Of a stretch of 64,000 nt of DNA, positions 37,542 through 49,166 are shown one piece after another. Location of the stretch: assembly GCA_022813625.1 (NCBI GenBank), contig JAKLMB010000001.1, positions 496,001 to 560,000 on the forward strand, in the 5' to 3' direction. How positions within the stretch are numbered: the stretch's first letter is position 1; each line of letters starts with the position of its first letter. The notes under the pieces were generated by a model, which made no database searches, had not been told where the DNA came from, and worked only from the letters and a program-made list of their open reading frames with translations. Made by a program: the position numbers and the translations under genes. This DNA comes from Aaosphaeria pasadenensis. Its lineage: Eukaryota > Ascomycota > Dothideomycetes > Pleosporales.

Positions 37542-38159
37542 TGTTTCAAATCCCAATGAAACTATCAAGGAATGTAGAGGTATCTGTGGAAAATAACTCA
37601 AGGCTCGCGAGTAATACAAATGTGTCTATTCAGCCCAATTCGAGAGCTGATAAAAAGAACTAAAACTGACATCGGTACGGACATAAAGCAAGCGGATCTT
37701 TGTACGACGATTGATAATACTCCGCATGATATTGCGAACCGAGGAATCAATGGCCCTTCGCGATGTCGGATGTGTATGGCATCATAAGCGCCATAATTTC
37801 AAAGTGAATGAAACGAGATATACCGAAAAGTATGAGCCGAGAAACTTACGAGCTTACACGTCGCCTCCAACTTGCAGATGAGTTGCCGCAATGGGTTCAA
37901 GATAAGTGCACCAATTGGTCTGCCAAAAGGGGAAGTCGTCAGTGCCATGCGCAATTAGCAATGCGGATGATGTGATTGAACTACCCCGCAACCACAACCG
38001 CCTATCTCTTGCACTTTTTGGAGGAATCACGGCGCGTTGGACATCGGAAAGGAAACATGCATTAGTAAACATGTAGATTGTAGTGGAATTGAACTAAATA
38101 TAAGGGGCATGGAGGTTACGAAGTTGCAAATAGGACAGTCGTTTTAGTACTACCTCAAC
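37542..38159. promoter_or_regulatory. shared divergent promoter between FMO and TauD genes
   Basis: 618 bp separates the two opposite start codons, with no gene in between. The sequence is AT-rich with several GCAAT/ATTGC-type motifs (around 37730, 37890-37970). I cannot name a factor for it. The arrangement allows co-regulation of the FMO and TauD genes. Confidence 0.55.
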
Positions 38160-39454
38160 ATGGCACCTATTGCACTTCCCATATCGTCCGACATCAAGGA
38201 TGTAGTCGTCCAAAAGAAAGATACTCTGGGCTTACCGGAGCAAACCATCAAGCGCTTCGAAAAGGCTGGCATCGACCTCTCTGATGGCTACCCTTATCGT
38301 CCAGCAAAGCCGCTCTATTTAGACGATGCTTTCAATGTCCGAAACTATGATCGTCCTTTCGTCGACCCAGGAAGCCGAGCAGACCCTGAAAAGAAAGCTT
38401 TACTATCAGCGGCGAAAGAAGTCATTCATTTGACTACACACATTGGAACGGAGATCGTTGGCTTACAGCTCAAAGATCTGACTGACCAGCAAAAGGATGA
38501 GCTTGGTCTCCTCATTGCTGAGCGAAGCGTTGTTTTCTTCCGTGACCAGGACATTTCGCCCCAAGAACAGCGAAAGCTCGGTGAATGGTATGGGGAGATT
38601 GAGGTCCATGTAAGCATTGTGTTGATCCACTGCTTGCTTCGTGCTTATCATATTATAGCCAACAGCACCTTGTGTCCCGGGTTTGCCAGGAGTAAGCGTC
38701 ATTTGGCCCGATCTTCAGGCCACAGAAAGAGCAGCGAGTTTTAGACAGACAGGAGGTGCTTCGAGATGGCACACAGATCTTGTCCATGAGCGACAGCCAG
38801 CGGGGTGAGGGTGTTCCTGGTCTAGAAAGTAGTCGCAAGTGACTAACTCTGTTAGTGTTACTCATCTTCACAACGATGCGATCCCAAAACTAGGCGGAGA
38901 TACTCTTTGGGCTTCTGGTACGTAAATGATTGATTCACATTGTCGTGTATTGAAACTAACGAAGCATAGGCTATGCGGCATACGAAAAGTTGTCACCAGA
39001 GTTTCGCAAGATCATCGACGGACGAGAGGCGATTTATCGCAGTGCACACTCCTACCTTGATCGGAATGACCCAACGCTGGGTCCAAAACTCATTGAACGA
39101 ACCCATCCCATCGTCAGAGTTCACCCTGCGACTGGCTGGAAAGCCTTGTGGGTCAACCGAGCATTTACGACCCGCATTGTTGGATTAGATCAAGCTGAGA
39201 GCGACTTGATTTTGGGTTATCTCTTCGACGTTTATGAGAAGAATGTCGATATCCAAGTCCGTTTCAAATGGATGCCGAGGACCTCTGCACTTTGGGATAA
39301 CAGGATTACGATCCATAACGCCGCATGGGATTATGAAGGTAAAGAACCTCGCCATGGAACGAGGGTGACGGCACTAGCGGAGAAGCCATATTTTGACGCG
39401 AAAGCTCCAACACGAAGACAAGCTCTTGGTCTTGCAGGGCCGGAGGATATCTGA
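38160..39454 (+). CDS. TauD/TfdA-type Fe(II)/2-oxoglutarate dioxygenase
   Basis: This is an iron- and 2-oxoglutarate-dependent oxygenase of the taurine/sulfonate dioxygenase family. Known fungal members such as yeast Jlp1 release sulfite from sulfonates; others act in natural-product tailoring. Four exons (38160-38609, 38659-38804, 38856-38917, 38970-39454) give 380 residues, close to family length. The iron triad is complete: HTD in RWHTDLVHER (about 187-189) and the distal His in RITIHNAAWDY (about 333). The 2-oxoglutarate Arg is in HGTRVTALAEKP (about 349). VVFFRDQDISPQEQ is a typical core strand. No signal peptide is seen; the protein is cytosolic. It is followed 361 bp downstream by the NRPS-like gene on the same strand. 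Confidence 0.94.
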
Positions 39455-39815
39455 GCAGATATGTAGGAAATTGAGTCTTGGTCATAACTAGCCTTTGTCT
39501 TCATATCAAAATGACGATGGTCCGTGCACTATGTACTGTCGACATCAGCGTGAAGATATTAATGGTGTCGTGATAGCAGTATATATAACCAGACATACCT
39601 TCGAGTACTCTATGGAAATATTTGAATATGTATTGAACTATTGGTGTGCGGTATATGATGATTCAGACCAGGCGACGAACCGTTATTGATGGCCATCTCA
39701 ACACGAATGGGTATATGATGTCACGACTATCCGAATTCATTGAGAAGAGGTTACACAAATATTCTTCCCCATCCCTTTGAACTTCCAATGACCGATATTG
39801 AATCATTGGTTTCTA
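39455..39815. promoter_or_regulatory. TauD to NRPS-like intergenic region
   Basis: 361 bp of AT-rich sequence holds the TauD 3' end and the promoter of the NRPS-like gene. It repeats the motif TATATGATG (near 39652 and 39712). I see no gene in it. Confidence 0.45.
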
Positions 39816-42800
39816 ATGGATGTCAATTATTTTGTTTGCACGCTGGGGCAAGCAGCTGCCCTCAATGGTGAATCGAGGTCATGGCGGACCATTGGTGAAT
39901 TTCTCCGCTATCAATCGGAACACAATGGACACGCTCCCGCTGTTGGATTCCCAAGTCCGAAATCACACAGCAACTCATGGACATACAGAGTTTTCACATT
40001 CGAGGAGATCGAGCGAGGAGCACGAACCGTCGCCAGCAGGCTTCTAGAAACTAGCGGTGCAGCCGTGAAATGTCCGCAGACGATCGCGCTACTGGCAGAC
40101 AGTTCCCCAGAGTTCCTATTCACATGGCTAGCACTGATTGTTCTCGGACATTCAGTTCTACTCATTGCTCCACAGTGCCAAACACAGGCTGTTGTTCATC
40201 TTTGTAAAGAGTGCGAGGTACGCCTACTGCTACACGACGATTCGCATCGCAGCCTTGCGGCTAGTGCAGAGGCAGCATTCAAGGATTTGACTGTGTTGCA
40301 ATTACCGTTCCATATTGATGAGAGACTCTTTGAAAATGACCAAAGTAAGACAAAAAGAGAACCAGGATCTTTCACGCCATCCTCCGACGATACTACTGTG
40401 GCCTATCTTCACCACACTTCTGGAACTTCATCCGGTCTCCCAAAACCAATACCACAAACTCATCGTGGAGCAATTGGTGTTCTACCTCATCTGCCAAACA
40501 ACAAGAAGTCTACCTTCACAACCACACCGCTGTATCATGGGGGTATTGCCGATTTGTTCAGAGCGTGGGCCAGTGATAGTCTCATATGGCTGTTTCCAGG
40601 ACACGAAATACCAATTACCGCACGGAACGTCTGCCTCTGTTTAGATGCTGCAAATAATTGTACTGCCATGAAAAGAACATCTCCTGTTGGTTACTTTTCA
40701 TCAGTTCCTTATGTCCTTCAGATGATGGAGGCTGATGAAGTCGGATTGAATGACCTCAAGAGTATGGATATCGTTGGGGTCGGAGGGGCTGCGCTTCCAA
40801 TTGAGATTGGTGATCGTTTGGTCAGTAATGGAGTCAACCTGATCTCGAGATTTGGTAGTGCCGAGTGTGGCTTTCTTCTGTCCTCCTATCGCGACTTCGC
40901 CAAAGACAAGGATTGGCAGTATCTGAGGAATACGAACCCGAAAGAGCTGTTATCTTTCATACCGCAGGAAGGCGATCTGTTCGAGCTTGTTGTCGGACCA
41001 GGTTGGCCGCATATGGTATGTAAGCTCCTGAGACTATTTTTTTATCTTGTATCAATACTCATCATGCGAAGGCCAAGAAGAATCGACCTGATGGTTCCTT
41101 TGCGACTGCCGATTTATTCGCACCTCACCCTACGGTCGAGAGTGCTTGGATATACCACTCGCGCGCTGATGCTCAACTCACTTTGATCACTGGCAAGAAG
41201 TTCGACCCTGCACCACTGGAGGCCGCAATTGCAACATCTTATCTTATAGATGATGTTTTGATATTTGGGAATGGCCGGGCATTCCCCGGTGCGTTGCTTC
41301 TGCGCTCCAAAGGGGCGGGATCGCTCTCTGACAATGATCTGCTTGACTCCCTAAAGCTGCACATCAATAGGTTGAACCAAGAAAGTCAAGCTCACGCTCA
41401 AATTCCATATGACATGCTCGTACCCTTGCCTCACCAAAGGCAGGGGCTAGAAAAAAGCAGTAAAGGAACAATAATACGTAAAGCAGCAGAAGAAAGATTT
41501 CGACAAGACATCGAGGCCGCCTATGACAAACTTGAGTCCATTAAACAAGTCACTGTAGCCGATGAAGATCTGCCCAAATATCTTGCAGGCATGGTGCAAT
41601 CGATTATATCTTCTGAGTCGCCTCCTGATCCTAGAAAGGATTTGTTCTCCTACGGCATAGATTCTGTCGCATCCATGCAATTGCGAAGTCGACTTCGATC
41701 GCTCATCCCAGAGAGCAGCGATAACCTGCCCCTCTCAATTGTCGAAGACTGCGGTAACATTGAAAGAATGTGCCAGTATATTATCAACAAACGACGAGGG
41801 GCCGCCGGCACAGAAACGGAAGATGAAGAGAGCTTGATGCAAAGCCTTGTTCAAGAATACAGCAACTTTACTTTTGAGAAATACGACGAGAACGGTCGAA
41901 GGCCACACGAAAAACATGATACCAAGACCGGCCAGGTTGTGTTGCTTACAGGAGCTACCGGTGCCTTGGGTGCGCATATACTGGATTTGCTTCGCGCAAA
42001 AGACGGCATTAGTCATATATACTGTCTTGTTCGAGGTGCAGACAGTCATGCCTCTACTGAACGAGTCAACAAAGCTTTAGAACAGCGAGGACTTGATGTT
42101 CTCGATGCAAATGCTATGACGAGCAAGCAAGTCAGTATTTTGTGTGCACAATTGGGCAAATCCGATCTCGGCCTTCCACTGAAAGTGTACGAAGAATTAG
42201 TGGCCGAGGTAGATCTCATAATCCATGTAGCCTGGACGGTCAACTTTCGAATTAGACTGCGAAGTTTCGCGAAGGATAATATTGGGGGACTAAAGAACCT
42301 CATAGAACTTGCCTTGAGGCATCCGGGAAACCCACCTCGCTTCGTGTACTGCTCCTCAACTGCAGCTGTCATGAATCAGAAACCGGACCAAGCTCGCGAG
42401 ATCCCTGAGCAGATACTAAGCGACCCCAAGACTGCCTCACCGTTAGGCTATTCCCGTTCGAAATGGGTTGCGGAGCAGATTTGTTTCAATGCCCATGCTC
42501 ATACAAACCTGAAAGATCGCGTAGCAGTCGTCCGTGTGGGACAGCTATCTGGAGACTCCAAACGAGGGATATGGAATACCCAAGAAGCCTGGCCGATGAT
42601 GCTGAGTACGGCGAAGTTGACAGGAAGCTTGCCAGATCTTCCTGGACAGCCACTGGATTGGCTTCCTGTGGATGTGGCTGCTCAAGCATTGATAGAAGCA
42701 GCTAAAAGCATTGATATAAGGAAACAGATGCATGTTTTTCATGTTCTCAACGAGCACAGACATCCGACATGGGCTGACATGTTACCTTGGTTGAAGAAAA

Positions 42801-43057
42801 AAGAAGAGTTTGAACTTTTACGACCTAGTAAGTGGGTTGAACGATTGGAGCAATATGAAGGCACGCATCATCCTGCATTGAAGCTTCTGGGGCTATGGAA
42901 AGAAGCGTACTGTGGAAAAGCAAACGAGGAGCCCCAAAGACCCAAATTCTCCCTGGCAGCCTCGAAAGAGTGCATTCCGATTTTGAGGGACGTCAAACCC
43001 ATTGATGAGGTTTACATGCTGAAGATCTGGCAGTGGATACAAGAAAGCGTCTCGTAA
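39816..43057 (+). CDS. NRPS-like carboxylic acid reductase (A-T-R)
   Basis: This is a single-module enzyme with adenylation (A), thiolation (T) and thioester-reductase (R) domains and no condensation domain. Such enzymes activate a carboxylic acid with ATP, load it on a phosphopantetheine arm and reduce it with NAD(P)H to an aldehyde or alcohol. Exons 39816-41015 and 41072-43057 give 1061 residues. A domain (about 20-560): HHTSGTSSGLPK (about 195), RFGSAECG (about 345), ITGKKFDPAPLE and KSSKGTIIRKAA. T domain: DLFSYGIDSVASMQLR, Ser near 594. R domain: VVLLTGATGALGAHIL (about 689), RFVYCSSTAAV, and GYSRSKWVAEQ with the YxxxK catalytic pair (about 858). The intron ends in GAAG rather than YAG. 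An out-of-frame ATG at 39788 precedes the chosen start. Substrate code is not readable with confidence. Confidence 0.93.
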
Positions 43058-43489
43058 ATGTATTTGAAGCCAGTCATTCCCAGACTAGTTAGGTTTAGAA
43101 TTAATAGGCAAGACCTTGAGAGCGTAAACGAACTTTAAGCAAAGATCTGCCAAACCGCATTTTTGCTTGATTGTAAAACCCACCAATGGCCTGCCGCTGT
43201 TCTTTATTACTTCCCGTATTCATAACAGACCCCGCATACATCAACATCATTGCATGCTACTTGCGAATGATTCAGCAGCGATTGTATTTTTGCATGACGA
43301 CTTACCCCGGTATCATCACGGCTAACTGCAAAATCACCCCGCAGTATGATTTCGACGTCACATCGGGGCATGCCAGAAGTACATGCTGGTGACAGCGGAG
43401 ATGAATCTAGGACATGTCGAAAAAGCTATATGAAAGTAGCTTTACTCTTCTCATTATCGACTGGGCAACATTCTACGTTTTAATCCGTT
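43058..43489. other. intergenic, promoter of the GH79 gene
   Basis: 432 bp of AT-rich sequence between the NRPS-like gene and the GH79 gene on the same strand. No gene or repeat is seen. Confidence 0.45.
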
Positions 43490-45262
43490 ATGCGATTTTT
43501 GCGAAACTGCATGATGTTATCTTTACAGTGTCTTCTTCTAATAACTACCAATTCATGGGGCGTCTTTGCAAGTCCGCCAACTTTGGATTTATCAGAATTT
43601 CTGTCAAAGAGGCATGCCTCTTATAGGTCATCTGAGAACAGTTCGATTCTTGTGCCTTCGAATGGTGCTGAAGCAGGTGCACCTGTCCTCAGAAGTTTCA
43701 TTTCTTATTCCATAGAATTGGTCTTCTTCCCAGATTTTGCTGGCAATAAAGCCAATCCAAACACATTCTCAGACACACTCCTGAGTAATCTGGGAACTAT
43801 TCAAGGAACGAAGCCTCATATTCGCGTTGGAGGCAATACACAGTATGCTAGACCAACGCCTTTTCACATTCGCGAAAGTAATTGATGAACTAGGGACTAC
43901 GCAGTCTTCAATGCTTCTCTTGAGACAGCCACTTACGGTATCTATATCCCAGAGATCTCGCAAGACTATCCACGCATTCTCTCCATCGGACCATCATTTT
44001 TTGAGTCGTACGAGGTGTGGTCACCGGATGTCAAATTCATTCATGGATTCAACCTTGCGAGGAATACCTCTGCTGATGTGAAGAGTGTCATTGACTCAGT
44101 GCCGTATGCTTGTAAAGCTATCGGACAGGATAATCTGCTTTTCTGGGAGATGGGCAACGAACCGGACCTCTTCAAGACTTCCTCACAGGGCGTCATGCGA
44201 CCCCCATCGTGGAATGAGTCAGAGTATGTGAGACAATGGGAAGGAAAAGTCAATGGCGTCAAAGCTGCGCTGAAAGAGCATTGCGGAGAGACATGGATGT
44301 CGAAAGAACGATTTAAATGGATTGCACCCAGTTTCGCCGGGACAAAGAATAGTCTGAACTCAACCAAGATATGGATAGCAGGACTGGATGAGCATGGAGA
44401 AGTCGCTCAGTTTTCTTCACACAAGTGAGTGATATTCTGCCCACCATGGAGCTTCCCACTTATTTGAATCAGCTATATGGGTGGTGCTACACAACCTGGC
44501 GTAACCCTCTCCGGCTATCTTATGAACCACACCAGGGTGGTCGCAAGCGTCGGAAGCCACAATAAGGAACATGAAATCCTCGCAAGCATAGGCATGGAAC
44601 TCGACTATATCCTAGGAGAACATAATTCGCTTTACAACCAAGGTGCACCTGGTCTGTCCAACTCATTCGGCGCCGCACTCTGGGGCGTAGACTTCAATCT
44701 TTACGCAGCATCTACTAGCATCAGACAAGTATACATGCACATGGGAACTGACTATCGCTACGCCAGCTGGCAACCAATTACAACCAATAAAACCATTATT
44801 GGAACAAAAGCTCCCTACTACGGCAACGTGGCAGTTGCATCTGCACTAGGGGACATCACCCAAGGCAGCATCCGTGTGCAGAACATTGATCTAAAATCTG
44901 AGAACGATGCTGCATACGCTATTTATGGGAGTGAGAAGCTGAAACGAATCATGGTGATTAACCTCCATCAATACAACTTTTCGGTTCCTGAGCCTGCTCT
45001 TCGTCCTACTTCAGCGTACAACTTCACGCTGCCGACATCGTGTGCAGGATCTGGCACAGTCCAGAGATTGATGGCGAATGGATCTGATGCAATCACTGGT
45101 ATAACGTTCAATGGATTCAGCTATAATTATGAATTGGACCGTGGAAAACCAGTTCTATTAGGAAATGTTACAAAAGATGAGCAGGTCACTGTTGGAGCGG
45201 ATGGACAAGTGACGATCCAGGTGCCTTGGAGTAGTGGTGCATTGCTTCAGTTGACTTGCTAA
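43490..45262 (+). CDS. secreted GH79-family glycosidase (beta-glucuronidase-like)
   Basis: This is a glycoside hydrolase of family 79, whose fungal members remove glucuronic or 4-O-methyl-glucuronic acid from arabinogalactan proteins or other glycans. Exons 43490-43842, 43894-44424 and 44473-45262 give 557 residues. A signal peptide is visible (MRFLRNCMMLSLQCLLLITT...). Typical GH79 features are IRVGGNTQDYAVFN, the acid/base in FWEMGNEPDLF (about 206), the nucleophile in LDYILGEHNSLYNQG (about 340), AALWGVDFNLYAA and a C-terminal beta domain ending in WSSGALLQLTC. Several NxS/T sites fit secretion. Introns are 48-51 bp. It is the first of three secreted-protein genes in this region. Confidence 0.92.
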
Positions 45263-45357
45263 GTGTAAGATCAACTCAAATGATCAGGAAAAGGTAGTGC
45301 CTTTAAGAAGCTGTTGGCAACCTTTTGGATAATCGATTTGCACTTTCTGTTTTGACT

Positions 45358-45699
45358 TTATACCCGAGTCCGTAGTGGCAGTTTCTCAGGTATCCATGAC
45401 TCTTGGTCGGCCCAAAGTACCGTTAAAATGAATATTAGGAACACCAGACAGAAAATCATAAAGCCGATAGTGTCAGCTATTGGAACAGGCTCTTCTAGAT
45501 CTTGTTGGCGCTGTGCCTCCACATCTTCCTCCGAGTCCGAGTCTGAATCCGACAAAGATGAGCGTGATGTTATTGAAGGGGAGGAGAGAACAGAGGAGGC
45601 CGTAGAAGTTCCATGGCTCAACGGAACATTCTTGCGATTCAACTGCGCCTCATATACTCTGTCGTCTCTCGGCTTGGACATGCTCTCGTGTTCTGTCAT
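45358..45699 (-). CDS. small single-pass membrane protein, function unknown
   Basis: The frame starting at the ATG at 45699 (MTEHESMSKPRDDR) gives about 113 residues: a Ser-rich middle, an acidic SDSDSDSEEDVEAQ cluster, one transmembrane helix (IGFMIFCLVFLIFILTVLW) and a short basic tail (KLPLRTRV). The reading frame continues upstream to 45774 with other ATGs, and an acceptor-like CTGTTAG precedes 45699, so a 5' exon is possible. It is convergent with GH79, only 95 bp away. I do not recognise a family. The protein-like composition argues for a real gene. Confidence 0.5.
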   Translation of the reverse strand: MTEHESMSKPRDDRVYEAQLNRKNVPLSHGTSTASSVLSSPSITSRSSLSDSDSDSEEDVEAQRQQDLEEPVPIADTIGFMIFCLVFLIFILTVLWADQESWIPEKLPLRTRV

Positions 45700-47411
45700 A
45701 CTAACAGCTCTGTTAGCGCCATTTAGATACCCTCTTTGGGCTAACATACATGAAGCATTTATCCGCTTGAGCACAACGTATCATGAATAGTAGAGATACA
45801 CGTTCAAGTCGGTATTCTTGTCGCAATCATCTGCGGGGATTGACTTGGTGGTCGTACAGCTGATTATAGTTTAGCGACCCATGCAGCATCGATACCCTTC
45901 GTCACTAGCAGCTCGTGATAGGCCAGAATGGGATTGGTGACCTGGTAAGCGGCTTAACAACCCGCTGCAGTATCTGGGTTTCTCTATGAGGATCACTATG
46001 TGGCGCACACTGTGGCTTCATTCTCATGGAAATGTGATGTTGGGCTTAGTACAGTGACTGCTTCGGTAAGTACATATTCCAAAGCACCTAGTGATGTGGA
46101 CATTTTGATATGCCCTTCTTATTATTTCATTGCCCCGAGAAGACGGCGGCATTAATTCTAACATTTAAGCACGAAAGAAATTGATTGAAGTACTCGAATG
46201 CTAGGTAACACCATGACGGAGAGAAATAAGTAAAATCAAGGGACGCCGGAGGCGTGAATATATGGTTGAAGTAAGTGTTCATGTTTTGATAATGCATGAT
46301 CGAAATCTAGAGTAGGAAAGCGAATATAACTATGTTTATCAATGGTAATACTCATCAGAGACTCAAGTAGTAGGTTGAGGAGTGAGATTGATGTACTAGT
46401 GAATAGTTAGCTATATAGTATTACTATAGTATCCAAGCTATTTGACCATGTCGTAAGTTATAGAGCCTGCCATGATAGAACTAATTCTCCATGGAGGGAT
46501 CGTATCATAAGGTACCTGCATAGTTGGCATTGTCGTCATTAATCTATAGACGAAACGCCCCACATACAAGTGAAGTGATATGCTTGTTGACTTCTTCCGA
46601 TGCTTAATTGTTGCAACCCAGATTGTGGGGCCTTGAACTTTTTCAGAGAACGCAGATTTATACACCAACTACGAGAACATTGTAGTGGAGCTGCTGGAGC
46701 GATATATGCCATATCTGGACCTGAAGATAACTGTTCCAAGAATAGGTATTGTTTGAAGTGATACTTCACAATGAAGTTTTCAATACCAATTCCGTTTAAC
46801 CCAAGCTCAGAGAACTAATTCATGGCTCGTTTCCCCAAAGATCACAGTCTCGCGGGTTGATCGAGCTACCAATATGAAAATGTCAATATTGAAATTGCTA
46901 GCTTACACGAACCCAACAAGGGGAAACTTGAAGCTTTGCAGCAAATCTCAGGTTCTATAGCCATACCCGCAGGAATTGTGTCATCTTTTCTATGATGTTT
47001 GGAACAATGGGCCTTAACCAAGCATTCCAAGACTGTCCTTATATCAAAGTGAGCAAACCGATGTTCTCGGCGAAACCTCATCAGCACGACTGCCGAAACC
47101 GACCTGACGATGCCGATTATATTGTGGTCCCGGCTTTGCGGGGTCGACCAGGATTCGCATGCTATCTGCCTTTCAGCCTGGATAAACGTAAATTCGGTAA
47201 TCTGAGCCTCATCTCCAAATCCTCTATGGCCTATTATTTTGGCTTGGCCTATCATCACACCTTCCATGCCTCCTTATATAGATGAAATCTGGGCCCGTCG
47301 GCCCGCAGCCACTGAGGGTTTGGGATTCCATATAACCTAACCATAACACGACTTCAGATTTTGAATTGTTGGAATTAAAATTTCGTGATACTTGGAAAAA
47401 AGAACAAGAAA
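45700..47411. other. 1.7-kb AT-rich intergenic region
   Basis: No convincing gene. Frames of 97 and 133 codons on opposite strands (about 46866-47285) overlap each other and have no protein-like pattern. No inverted-repeat element or tRNA is evident. Confidence 0.45.
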
Positions 47412-48121
47412 ATGCTGTTCAAAGCAATTGCAAGCTCTTTGGCGTTGGCGGCCACAGCACTGGCACAGACGACCCCAGCTGGATTCACACCTGCGACGAA
47501 CCAGACTTTGGATGTTTACTATGGATCAACTTATATCTCTCCCGGTTTGATGGTGAAGAAGTCATGTAAGACATCTCATCACGCGTTGTTGGATACGCAG
47601 CACTAAAGACTAATACCAAATAGCTGTCGCATCGAAGCCTGTCATCGGAGTCACAGGGATCGAAGTCTCTGGCAAGTACTTACTTGCTATGATCGATATT
47701 GATGTGTACGTTGCCTTAAAAAGATTAGTTTGTGACGGAATGCTAACCCAACCATAGCCAGGCACAAGGTGGAGGTTCTGGCCGCACTACTGTTCTGCAC
47801 GCTTTGCTCCAGGACTACACTCCCTCTACACAGAAGCAGAACGGTAGCACGGTCCTCACAACAACGGCGAACACTCCCTCGTCCTATTTTGGCCCTGCAC
47901 CACCCGCTGAGAACCCTAAGCACCCACACAACTACGTCTTCTTGCTGCACAAGCAACCCGATGGGTTCGCCGTTCCCTCTGCCCACAGGCAAGCTGTCTC
48001 CAGCCGATTCGGTATCGACTGGAACAAGTTCATCGTGGACGCTAAGTTGAGCCCGCCTATTGCTGGGAACTACCTGCAGGTTCAAAGTGGAGATAACACC
48101 TTGAAGGGACGTAAAATGTAA
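47412..48121 (+). CDS. secreted PEBP-family protein
   Basis: This is a phosphatidylethanolamine-binding-protein-fold protein with a signal peptide (MLFKAIASSLALAATALAQ). Exons 47412-47565, 47624-47705 and 47758-48121 give 199 residues. PEBP landmarks are LDVYYGSTYISPG near the start, GKYLLAMIDIDVQAQ (in place of the usual DPDxP loop), TTVLHALLQDY, YFGPAPPAENPKHPHNYVFLLHKQP (matching the PxGxHRY-region strand) and RFGIDWNKFIVDAKLSPPIAGNYL. The degenerate first ligand loop suggests altered anion binding. Secreted fungal PEBP-like proteins are known, but their ligands are mostly unknown. Donor and acceptor sites are canonical. Confidence 0.85.
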
Positions 48122-49166
48122 GGAGAATCGGCTGTCAATGCTTGGTCAAGGTTGGCGGAACCCAATTCGATGGCTCCTACTTAGATATTCTGAGATAAAG
48201 AAATAAGAATGAACGATCATCCATTCCATAACCTTTGACAGTCGAGAGTGACATTTAATCGCTAATATGCCAGTATCTATGCCAATGCGTGAGATCTACC
48301 GGCACTGAACTATTCTGAAATAATGTTGGAATACCGTAATGATTCGTCTGTCTAATTCGTCGCAGCCACAGCTAACTGAATTGCATGCACATGGATGATT
48401 ATAGAGGATCGGCGGCTACCATGTCTACGGGGTAACAGGCTGTATATCTCGAACACCGGACAACGTATTCCAGCAATGACCGACAGGGACTCAATTGAAG
48501 TCCATATTGATCTTGAAGACTGAATAGTGATGATTCCCATAAACTGGATCCGTAGGAATGGGAAAGTCGGTAAATAAGCTCGAAGCCTAGTATGATGAGT
48601 CTTGGTATCACACATACTTAATCAGGTTCCTTAATGAAAAACGCGCGTTCTCGGAGATCCAGAGCTCTTGAGAAAGCCTACCTGAGCGAGTTACTCCGCA
48701 TAGAGAATAATACGAATGGGTGCCTGAATGAAGGTTACTTCTACGTACTTATGCTTCAACGTCCAAGCTCCTGTTGGATGGTATCCTTGTCCGCTTTATA
48801 TACAGATGCAGAACAAGCGAATGGTACCTCGTAAGCCTCTGCCACGGCGGACGAAACTATCGACTCTCATATTAACAAGCTCTTTGGAGCCTCGACAAGC
48901 TTCAATACTACCTTCTGGTGTCGCCCTGATCACGCACTTTCTCGCAATTAATTACCACAAAGAGAAATAATGCAAGGAATCTTCTTTGCATGCAAAGAAT
49001 AAATTATAGGGGAGATGAAGCCTGTATAGCACCAGGGTGCTGCGGTCTTGCATTTTCGAACGAAATATAAAAGGCCAGTTTCTCTCCATCTCGTTGCCTG
49101 TTGGCCTTTCATCGCGACCCAAACTCTGTCGAACATCATCACGGAATTCGCAACCTCTCATTCAAG
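48122..49166. other. 1-kb AT-rich intergenic region
   Basis: No coding frame or RNA gene is supported. It holds the 3' flank of the PEBP-like gene and the promoter of the secreted-protein gene at 49167. Confidence 0.45.

Noticed and set aside
39788..39870. Alternative ATG (MTDIESLVSNGCQ...) just upstream of the NRPS-like start
   Set aside because: It is out of frame with the A domain and stops after about 27 codons, and no donor/acceptor pair joins it without deleting conserved A-domain sequence.
46866..47285. Overlapping frames of 133 (minus) and 97 (plus) codons
   Set aside because: They cover each other, have random composition and no signal peptide or domain, so neither is supported.
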